NCBI GenBank assembly: GCA_947311265.1
Contig: CAMZKQ010000198.1
Coordinates: forward strand, 1 to 17,450
DNA from: an uncultured Chlorobiota bacterium
GTDB taxonomy: Bacteria; Bacteroidota; Bacteroidia; Bacteroidales; JAADGE01
Length of the DNA stretch: 17,450 nucleotides
Reading direction: 5' to 3'
The position numbers were made by a program, and so were the translations under genes. A model generated the notes under the pieces. That model was not told the origin of the DNA. It saw only the letters and a program-made list of their open reading frames with translations, and did no database searches. Shown piece after piece: positions 7,147 through 13,764 of the stretch. Each line of letters starts with the position of its first letter. The first letter of the stretch is position 1.

Positions 7147-8303
7147 ATGAAAGAAGTACTATTTATTTTTTTTGTACTAGCCACACTATCGGCATCTGCA
7201 CAAACAGTTAATGACAAAACCGAAACAGAGAAGTCTAAACTCAGCCTTGGTGGGTACGCACAAGTTGATTTTAACGGGCAAATTGGAACTAAAAGTTTTG
7301 CTCCCGCAAAATTAGATGTCCATAAAATGGTAATGCTTTTGGGCTATAAGTTTAATGATAAAACGCAATTTGTTACCGAAATTGAGTATGAGCATGTAAA
7401 AGAAGTTTTTGTAGAACAAGCTTACCTTCGCCACAGAATTAATGACTACCTTAACTTTAAAGCTGGCTAATACTTATCCCGATGGGTATTGTAAATGAGT
7501 TTCATGAGCCGCCAACATTTTTTGGTGTAGAACGTCCGAATTTGGATAAATATATTGTGCCTTCCACTTGGCGTGAAATTGGTGCTGGCTTTACTGGAAA
7601 CGTAAAAGAAGCCTCCTTAAAATATCAACTTTATGTAGTAAATGGCTTTAAAAGTTATGATGGTGCAGGAAAAGTATCTGGAAAAAAAGGCATGAGAAGT
7701 GGGCGACAGAAAGGGGCAGAATCGTTTATGACTACCCCTAACCTGAGTACAAAAGTTGAGTTTTACGGACTAACTGGGCTTAAATTAGGGGCATCTTTTT
7801 TCGGAGGAAAAACACAATCGAACAAATACGCTGGTATAGAAAAATCTGATAAAGAAGCAACTGCAGCAGCAGATAGCACTGTTTTAGGGCTTGCAATGTT
7901 TGGGCTAGACGCTCGCTACGAAATAAAAGGGCTGAAAGTTAGAGCACAATATAATATTCTAAACCTGAAAAACACAGAGCAATACAACCTTGCAACAGGC
8001 TCTAATGCAGGCAGTATGATGAATGGCTATTACGCAGAGGTGGCCTATAATGCGTTCCGACCATTAGGCTTTGAAACTAAATTGTACCCTTTTATTCGTT
8101 ACGAAAATTACAATACACATGCAGCAGTTGCAGCTGGGATTACAAAAGATGCCGCTTTCAATAGAACAGATATTACCGCAGGGCTTTCGCTAGAGTTAGC
8201 AAAAGGGGCAGTACTAAAAATGGATTATCAGTTGGCAAAAAATGCAGACTCAAATTCCGATGATAAACAATATATTAACCTTGGTGTTGGCGTTTGGTTT
8301 TAA
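7147..8303 (+). pseudogene. Outer-membrane porin, Porin O/P (OprP-like) family, with one apparent frameshift
   Basis: The two reading frames 7147-7470 and 7482-8303 are halves of one gene. It would encode about 385 residues if one base were restored near 7467-7469. A Sec signal peptide (MKEVLFIFFVLATLSASA|Q) is followed by short amphipathic beta strands with alternating aromatics. The protein ends in Phe (GVGVWF), as expected for an outer-membrane barrel. The block PMGIVNEFHEPPTFFGVERP and the following STWRE.G are typical of phosphate-selective porin O/P-like proteins of Bacteroidota. After codon GGC the frame hits TAA. A -1 reading gives Leu-Ile-Leu-Ile-Pro-Met-Gly, which restores the conserved motif. 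No slippery sequence is present. The gene is therefore either freshly inactivated or carries a sequence error. The cargo is unknown. Confidence 0.85.
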
Positions 8304-8331
8304 AAGTAAGTAAATAAATCGTTATTTTACT

Positions 8332-8375
8332 CCCCCTTTGGCTGAAATTTTATGTTTAGCTAAGGGGGCTTTTGC
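8332..8375 (+). terminator. Terminator-like hairpin after the porin gene
   Basis: CCCCCTTTGGCT (8332-8343) pairs imperfectly with AGCTAAGGGGG (8358-8368), with a CTTTTG tail. The GC-rich arms stand out in this AT-rich context and lie 29 bp after the porin stop. The T tract is short, so termination efficiency is uncertain. Confidence 0.6.
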
Positions 8376-8407
8376 AGTTTCTGTTTAAAATTAAAATCAT
8401 TACAATT

Positions 8408-8974
8408 ATGAAAGCTATAATTTCGATACTCTTACTTTTCCCTCTCTTAACTTTTATGGACGCAAGCAAAGACTTGCCCCAAAAATACAGTAAAAAAATA
8501 CACAGAACAGTAAAAAAAGTATTTTCTGAAAAAGGAATCGTTTTTGATGTCATTGAAATTGAGGACTCCCTTAGATTAACAGCAGACTTTCAAATATTTG
8601 AATTAAAAAAACAGAGTAAAACAATTGGCTACATTACTTTAAATAGAACAAATGCCTGCCGAGTTGGGGGGTGTAGCCGCCCTACTACAAATGCAAAAAG
8701 TACGGCTTACGAAAAATTCTACTACCTCTGTATTTTCGACAGTAGCCTAGGGATACTAAAAGTAAAAGTGCTCGAGTACGAGTCGGAATATGGCTATGAA
8801 ATTACTGCAAGAGGCTGGCTAAAACAGTTTGAAAAAGCAAACTTAAAGCAATTTAAGTATGGCGAAAATATTGATGCCCTCTCCGGAGCAACCGTTTCTG
8901 CCCAATCCATAATTAACGATATAAACCAACAAGTCTCCCTTGTTAATCTTATGAAACAAAGTAAGTTTATTTAA
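8408..8974 (+). CDS. Exported FMN-binding domain protein
   Basis: This 188-residue protein has an N-terminal hydrophobic signal (MKAIISILLLFPLLTF) and a C-terminal FMN-binding domain of the RnfG/NqrC type. The motif DALSGATVS places T162 as the threonine to which ApbE would attach FMN through a phosphoester bond, outside the cytoplasmic membrane. C84 and C89 (ACRVGGCS) form a conserved cysteine pair seen in this Bacteroidota subgroup, possibly redox-active or metal-binding. I chose the ATG at 8408 because it starts the signal peptide directly. An in-frame ATG at 8372 would add 12 residues and lies within the terminator-like hairpin. No Rnf/Nqr genes or apbE are nearby, so it is a stand-alone periplasmic flavoprotein of unknown electron partner. 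Confidence 0.82.
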   Translation: MKAIISILLLFPLLTFMDASKDLPQKYSKKIHRTVKKVFSEKGIVFDVIEIEDSLRLTADFQIFELKKQSKTIGYITLNRTNACRVGGCSRPTTNAKSTAYEKFYYLCIFDSSLGILKVKVLEYESEYGYEITARGWLKQFEKANLKQFKYGENIDALSGATVSAQSIINDINQQVSLVNLMKQSKFI

Positions 8975-9336
8975 CCCTATTCCTTAAAGGGTAAAGCTAG
9001 TGATTAAAGTTTTTATATTTTTTTTGCAAAATCAAAACTTTATGCTTACTATTGCATAATAAACAGCGGTAAAACCGTTTTTTGCAAAGCTCTTTTGCAA
9101 AAAAATAAATATGAGTTTATCCTCATTTCTAAATAATACTTCAATTTAATTCCTTCAAATTCAAGCAAATTATTAGTACTGCTAATTTTGCTTTTAATGT
9201 TCCAATTTACTAAAAAATAGAGATTTATATCTAAAATATGGAGTTACAAATTATTATTTTGTATTCTACGATAGTATAAAAATAACTATTTGCAAAAATA
9301 CAGGCTGAAAATTAAAAAATAATTTTAAAAATTTAT
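8975..9336. other. 362-base AT-rich leader/intergenic region before rho
   Basis: I see no gene here. The region holds a small hairpin with a T6 tail (CGGT 9067-9070 / ACCG 9074-9077), an 11-bp inverted repeat (listed separately) and three further TTGCAAAA-type copies (near 9025 and 9291). The rho promoter and a long untranslated leader probably lie here. Confidence 0.4.
9078..9104. repeat. 11-bp inverted repeat upstream of rho
   Basis: TTTTTTGCAAA (9078-9088) and TTTGCAAAAAA (9094-9104) are exact reverse complements with a five-base spacer. They could be an operator or part of a terminator for the upstream FMN-protein transcript, overlapping the preceding CGGT/ACCG hairpin. Confidence 0.45.
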
Positions 9337-11265
9337 ATGCACACAATATCCGAACTTAATGCTAAATTAGTTCTTGAACTACGCTCTATTGCCAGAAAAT
9401 TAGGCATCAAAAAAGTTGAAACCTACAAAAAACAAGCCTTAATTCGTAAGATACTTGATAACCAAGCACTAATAACCTCAGCTGAGGAAGACTCACCCAA
9501 AGAAATATCAAAAAATAAGCGTCGCCCTAGGCTCTCCGATAAGCCTGTTTCTGAACAAAAGAAAAGAGAATATGGCATTAGAAAAAAAACAGCTAAAAAA
9601 GTAAACCCTTTCGCAGGAAGCCCTGCATTCCCTGAAAGTGTGGACAATGCAAAAAAGAAAACAATAAAGCCCAACCTATTTGCAGCAAAAGAAGAGCCCA
9701 CTAAGCCAGAAATTACAAAAGAAATTAAACCAAAGGAAAAAGAAGTAAAAATTACTGAAGACCAAGCCACTAAACCCAAGGAAACAAAACAACAAGCCAG
9801 TTCAAAAGCGACCGAAATAAAAGAGGAGAATACAAAAAATAAAAAAGAAGATTCAAACCAAAACCAAAATCAGAACCAAAATCAGAACCAGAAGAAAAAT
9901 CAGAATCAGAACCAAGATCAAAATCAGAACCAAAATCAGAACCAGAAGAAAAATCAGAACCATAACAAAAGCCAAAATCAGAACCAAAACAAGAATAAGA
10001 ACAAGAAGCAAAACCAAAATCAGAACAAGAAAAAGGAAAACACCAACCAACAAAACCGTAATTCGCAAAACAACACACAGAACTCAAACAAAAACCAACA
10101 ACACAATAATAATAACGATAAAAACAAAAAACGAACTACCGACTACGACTTTGATGCAACAATATCAAGTTCAGGGGTCTTAGAAATCCTATCCGATGGC
10201 TATGGTTTTCTTCGCTCGGCAGACTATAACTACTTTAGCTCGCCAGACGATATATATGTCTCCCAATCCCAAATAAAACTTTTTGGGCTAAAAACTGGCG
10301 ATGTTGTAGAAGGAGATATTCGCCCACCCAAGGAAGGCGAAAAATTTTTCCCACTTGTAAAAGTAGAACAAATTAATGGGAAAAGCCCAAAATCAATCCG
10401 AGACCGTATCCCTTTTGAGCACCTTACCCCCCTTTTTCCCGACGAAAAATTTAATATCACAAGCAAAGCAAGCAGTTTATCCACACGAGTTATTGACCTC
10501 TTTTCCCCCATAGGGAAAGGGCAAAGGGGCTTAATTGTAGCACAACCAAAGACAGGTAAAACGGTACTACTCAAAGATTTAGCAAATGCCATAGCTGCCA
10601 ACCACCCCGAAGTGTACATGATTGTTCTGCTTATCGACGAAAGACCAGAGGAGGTTACCGATATGAAGCGGAGCGTAAATGCAGAAGTGGTTGCCGCTAC
10701 TTTTGACGAAAAGGCAGACCGCCACGTAAAAATTGCAGAAATGGTACTTGCCAAATCTAAACGTTTGGTAGAAAGTGGGCACGATGTTGTTATTTTGCTC
10801 GACTCAATTACACGGCTAGCACGTGCATACAATACGGTTTCTCCTGCCTCGGGCAAGGTGCTTTCTGGTGGTGTCGAGGCCAACGCATTGCATAAACCAA
10901 AACGCTTTTTTGGTGCAGCAAGAAATATTGAAAATGGCGGCTCGCTCACAATTATTGCCACTGCCCTTGTAGATACTGGCTCGAAAATGGACGAAGTTAT
11001 TTTTGAAGAATTTAAAGGCACTGGTAATATGGAGCTGCAGTTGGATAGAAAATTGGCCAACAAAAGAATTTACCCAGCCACTGATATCAACTCCTCGGGA
11101 ACACGCCGAGAGGATTTACTTTATGGCGATAATGTGCTAAGTAGAATGCAAATCCTTCGCAATTACTTGGGAGATATGAACCCTGTTGAGGCAATGAATT
11201 TTATTCGAGACCGCCTTGTTCGTACAAGTAGCAACGACGAATTTTTAGCCTCTATGAATGGCTAA
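9337..11265 (+). CDS. rho: Transcription termination factor Rho with long disordered insert
   Basis: This 642-residue hexameric RNA helicase ends factor-dependent transcription. It has an N-terminal Rho-N helical domain (residues 1-45, typical Bacteroidota start). A charged linker leads into an Asn/Gln/Lys-rich low-complexity insert at about 171-266. The cold-shock-type RNA-binding domain follows (from about 270, with DGYGFLR at 287), and then the RecA-type motor. Walker A is PKTGKT (404-409), Walker B has D489 in ILLDSITR, and the downstream VSPASGKVLSGG loop and EEFKGTGNMEL block are intact. E. coli Rho is about 420 residues, so the insert and linker explain the excess. In Bacteroides thetaiotaomicron the Rho disordered region drives phase separation; a similar role here is inference. 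A strong terminator follows the stop codon. Confidence 0.97.
   Translation: MHTISELNAKLVLELRSIARKLGIKKVETYKKQALIRKILDNQALITSAEEDSPKEISKNKRRPRLSDKPVSEQKKREYGIRKKTAKKVNPFAGSPAFPESVDNAKKKTIKPNLFAAKEEPTKPEITKEIKPKEKEVKITEDQATKPKETKQQASSKATEIKEENTKNKKEDSNQNQNQNQNQNQKKNQNQNQDQNQNQNQNQKKNQNHNKSQNQNQNKNKNKKQNQNQNKKKENTNQQNRNSQNNTQNSNKNQQHNNNNDKNKKRTTDYDFDATISSSGVLEILSDGYGFLRSADYNYFSSPDDIYVSQSQIKLFGLKTGDVVEGDIRPPKEGEKFFPLVKVEQINGKSPKSIRDRIPFEHLTPLFPDEKFNITSKASSLSTRVIDLFSPIGKGQRGLIVAQPKTGKTVLLKDLANAIAANHPEVYMIVLLIDERPEEVTDMKRSVNAEVVAATFDEKADRHVKIAEMVLAKSKRLVESGHDVVILLDSITRLARAYNTVSPASGKVLSGGVEANALHKPKRFFGAARNIENGGSLTIIATALVDTGSKMDEVIFEEFKGTGNMELQLDRKLANKRIYPATDINSSGTRREDLLYGDNVLSRMQILRNYLGDMNPVEAMNFIRDRLVRTSSNDEFLASMNG
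9865..9959 (+). repeat. 41-bp direct repeat in the Rho low-complexity insert
   Basis: Positions 9865-9905 recur exactly at 9919-9959, offset by 54 bp (18 codons), so expansion or contraction keeps frame. The surrounding 9856-10030 is built from CAA/CAG and AAT/AAC codons (Gln-Asn alternation) punctuated by Lys-Lys. Confidence 0.85.
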
Positions 11266-11281
11266 CTATTTTAATACTCAT

Positions 11282-11315
11282 AAAAAAAGCCACTTTATTT
11301 AAAGTGGCTTTTTTT
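11282..11315. terminator. Strong intrinsic terminator, probably bidirectional
   Basis: GCCACTTT (11289-11296) and AAAGTGGC (11301-11308) form a perfect 8-bp stem with a four-base loop. Seven A residues flank it on the left and seven T residues on the right. It lies between the convergent rho and dehydrogenase-like genes and has a U tract in both directions, so it can serve both. Confidence 0.93.
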
Positions 11316-11350
11316 GTCGGAAAGCCTTTATTAATTAGCTACTGCTGTTG

Positions 11351-12415
11351 CTATTTCAGCATTTTAATAGCCGCTACATCTGCAATATATTTTTCGGCAG
11401 TGGCTATGGCCACTTCGCTGATTGGCTTCTTTTGCTCTTGGGCAAGCTGTATTAGCGAAAGGGTATTGTGGTAAATATCTATAAATTCAGAGGCTAATTT
11501 TTTTTCGGAAAAACCATTTTTTTCATTTTCAAGTTGGAGCACATCGCCAGAATTTACAATATAGCCCGGGATATGCAAAATATTAGCTTTGGCTAATTCC
11601 TTTTCTGATGCTGTATTTTTGAAAAATACATTTCTTGTACCAGTAATTATTTTGCAATTGAGTAGCTTCGCATTTTCCTCAGAAATGATTTTATCTTTTG
11701 CACAAGAGCAAAAAATATCACAATTTTGTGTGTAAACATCTTCTGGGCGAACTACTTTTATGGCGTTTACTTTATCCTGAATTTGTTTTATCTTGTCGTA
11801 AATTTTATCGGTAATTGTAATCTTTGCCTTTTGTTCAATCAGTAATTTTACTAACTCCGAACCAGATTCGCCTACGCCTTGCACAACGACTTCCAAGTTT
11901 TCTAATGAATTTTTATCTAGTTTGTGCTTTACTGCGGCAAGCAGACCTTGAATTAGCCCCTTTGCTCTACTTTTTGATATTCGCCCTAGCCCGTTTTGCT
12001 TTTTTTGTAGCCCCAAAACAAATTTAGACTCTCGCATTACTTGCTTAATATCAGGGTATGAAACGCCTGTGCTTTTTGTTAAAAATAGTTTTCCGCCCCA
12101 GCGGTTTAAAAATATACCCAGTGCCCTGAAGTACATCTCGGACTTTACTTGCTTGGGCTGCCCTAGTAATATTATACTCCCGCCGCCAAGGCTTCTTTTC
12201 AGTAGGGCGGCTTTCAAGGAATTGTAATAGGCGGTATCCAAAGCGTCCGAAATGGCGGCTTCTTCCGAGTTGTAATTGATTAGTTTTGTGCTAGCCATGG
12301 CTGCCCCCAAAACAATGCTGTCTATGGCGACTATTGCTTTTAATGATAGGGATTCTTCTTCAAAAAAGAGTAGCTCTCGGCTACTGTTTTTTTTCATGTG
12401 GCTAAAAATATTCAT
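11351..12415 (-). CDS. Divergent Glu/Leu/Phe/Val dehydrogenase homologue, probably altered active site
   Basis: This 354-residue protein has the two-domain fold of leucine dehydrogenase. The N-terminal substrate domain contains SLKAIVAIDS (residues 24-33), SLGGGS (75-80) and PKQVKSE with K91 at the place of the catalytic lysine, and D122 fits the catalytic aspartate. The NAD domain has QGVGESG (179-185) and acidic D203 at the end of the second strand, typical for NAD. Several hallmarks are changed. The GGGK lysine that holds the substrate carboxylate is Ser80. The LGGTR loop is AMASTK, the GxGxPSPxTA substrate segment is replaced by KKQNGLGRISKSRA, and the SANNQ block is GTRNVFF. It is therefore likely not a normal amino-acid dehydrogenase. 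The gene starts 11 bp after the AAA ATPase stop and is probably cotranscribed with it. A start at Met7 is an alternative. Confidence 0.82.
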   Translation of the reverse strand: MNIFSHMKKNSSRELLFFEEESLSLKAIVAIDSIVLGAAMASTKLINYNSEEAAISDALDTAYYNSLKAALLKRSLGGGSIILLGQPKQVKSEMYFRALGIFLNRWGGKLFLTKSTGVSYPDIKQVMRESKFVLGLQKKQNGLGRISKSRAKGLIQGLLAAVKHKLDKNSLENLEVVVQGVGESGSELVKLLIEQKAKITITDKIYDKIKQIQDKVNAIKVVRPEDVYTQNCDIFCSCAKDKIISEENAKLLNCKIITGTRNVFFKNTASEKELAKANILHIPGYIVNSGDVLQLENEKNGFSEKKLASEFIDIYHNTLSLIQLAQEQKKPISEVAIATAEKYIADVAAIKMLK

Positions 12416-12426
12416 GCTGTATGGGT

Positions 12427-13556
12427 TTATCTTTTTGCACCAAAACCGACTTTTCCAGAGGTGTTATTTCCAAAATCAGTTTTGTTTTTGTTGTATAAAT
12501 CGGCAAGTGTACTTGGTGCAGTAATTTTGTCTTTCAGTCCAATTTTCTCTGCAATTAGCTGTGCTTTGTCTATTTCTAGTGGTTTAAATTCGTACCTTGC
12601 CACAAGCCTTCCTTTTCGTAAAATGGCTTGGTCTATTTGTTTTATTTCGGCATTAAAAGTGCAAATAATTTTCAGCGAAAGGGCATCTGAGAGTAGCCCA
12701 TCGCCCAAATTAAGCAAATTAACTAACGAATTGCCTTGCTGTTGCCCTGATGTTCTTGGGCGGAGTAAGTTTTCGGCATCTTCGAGGATAAGCACACTGT
12801 TTTTATATTTAGAAATAAATGGTAAAAAATTAGGGGCAGAAATGGCATCCATTAAATCTAATGGGAGGAAAATAAACCGCTTGTTTATCGTGTTCATTAG
12901 CGAGCGTATGTAGCTTGTTTTTCCGGTGCCATATTTTCCGTGCAGTAGTACAAGCCCTTGCGAATTATCAGTTTTTAAGAAGTTGTTTATTACGGTATTG
13001 GCTTCCTTAAAATCATCATTATAATGCTGCTCAAGTGCAACAGACTCGGTTTTTTTATGTTGAATTTTCTAAATTCAAAGCCATATTCGCTACGGGAGTT
13101 CGCAGTTATCATGTAAAATTTCCGCTTGTGCTTCTTTTTCTTTTTGGACTCTTTTATAAGTGCAGTTATTGCCTCTATTTCTGAAAAAGGGATTGATTTA
13201 GAATACAGAAAATAGACCTTATAGGAGGTGAGCTCTATGAGTAACTTGTCTTTAATTTTAATTAGGTAAGTTGATGTACTGTAATCTGGCTCGTTTATTT
13301 TTTTATCTTTGGATTGCTCGTCCTTTAGAATAAAATTATCATCGGTTAAACTGTACTGTTCTGTAATTTTTTTAAGGAAATGTTCTAAATTCAGGGCTGA
13401 ATAAACGGAGTATGTTCTAGGCAACTCTGCATATTGGTTGATATAATACTTGGAGACCAAAAACTCAATATCATAAGCACCAAAAGCACTTAAAATAGTA
13501 TTGATTTCATTTTTTTTGTCTATATTTGTAGATAATTGGTTTGGATTTTCTTGCAT
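12427..13556 (-). CDS. AAA family ATPase, read through a -1 frameshift (or disrupted)
   Basis: Two overlapping frames form one protein of about 376 residues if ribosomes shift -1 at 13050-13056. The upstream frame (from ATG 13556 to a stop at 12990) gives 188 residues: an uncharacterised N-terminal domain ending GFEFRKFNIKK plus a non-homologous tail. The -1 frame continues TESVALEQHYNDDFKEA. It then gives Walker A GKYGTGKTS (12913-12939), Walker B VLILEDAE, sensor-1 ICTFNAE and the arginine-rich ILRKGRL, as in the AAA central-domain ATPases of Bacteroidota. A TTG at 13598 would extend the N-terminus but lies in the promoter, so ATG 13556 is preferred. Function is unknown. Without the shift there is no Walker A in the first product and no good start for the second. 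Frameshifting, a sequence error and a pseudogene are all possible. Confidence 0.8.
13025..13056 (-). promoter_or_regulatory. Candidate -1 ribosomal frameshift signal: A_AAA_AAA plus downstream stem
   Basis: On the minus strand the zero frame reads ATA AAA AAA CCG, i.e. the canonical slippery heptamer A_AAA_AAA (13056 down to 13050). A -1 slip gives ACC GAG TCT, exactly the frame of the AAA ATPase domain. After a seven-base spacer, TGTTGC (13042-13037) can pair with GCAGCA (13030-13025) around a six-base loop. The spacer is right for a stimulator but the 6-bp stem is weak. A7 could also be an undercounted A8. Confidence 0.5.
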
Positions 13557-13573
13557 ATTTTTTTTTAAGGTTA

Positions 13574-13603
13574 CAAATTTAAGGTTTTTAAACTTCAAAC
13601 AAA
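13574..13603 (-). promoter_or_regulatory. Bacteroidota-type promoter of the AAA ATPase / dehydrogenase-like unit
   Basis: On the minus strand a TTTG (13603-13600) is followed after 18 bases by TAAATTTG (13581-13574), a full match to the TAnnTTTG -7 element of the Bacteroidota primary sigma factor. The ATG at 13556 is 17 bases further on. This spacing supports that start codon over the upstream TTG. Confidence 0.6.
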
Positions 13604-13764
13604 ATGTTTCTTGAGTTAATTGTTCTGGTTTAAAAAGAATTTTAGCTAAGGCTGCAAAAATAGACCCGCAATACTTCGCTTTTAATCCTGCCTGTAAACC
13701 CTCTATGTACTAAAAACACTAACTAACCACCCACTTAACTAAAAGGTAAAAATACTTTCCAATA

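Noticed and set aside
9865..9959. Considering the Rho-insert repeats as a CRISPR-like or minisatellite non-coding array
   Set aside because: The repeats keep the rho reading frame and encode the low-complexity insert, so they are coding.
9853..10068. Antisense frame encoding a Leu/Ile/Val-rich, membrane-like peptide
   Set aside because: It is the reverse complement of CAA/CAG-AAT/AAC repeats, which necessarily read as Leu/Ile/Val. There is no independent evidence of expression.
10230..11063. A 277-codon open frame antisense to rho
   Set aside because: It lies opposite the conserved Rho motor. Its openness follows from rho codon use, and the translation matches nothing recognisable.
12398..12913. 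171-codon plus-strand frame over the AAA ATPase
   Set aside because: The minus strand carries Walker A, Walker B and sensor motifs. The plus-strand translation has no family features.
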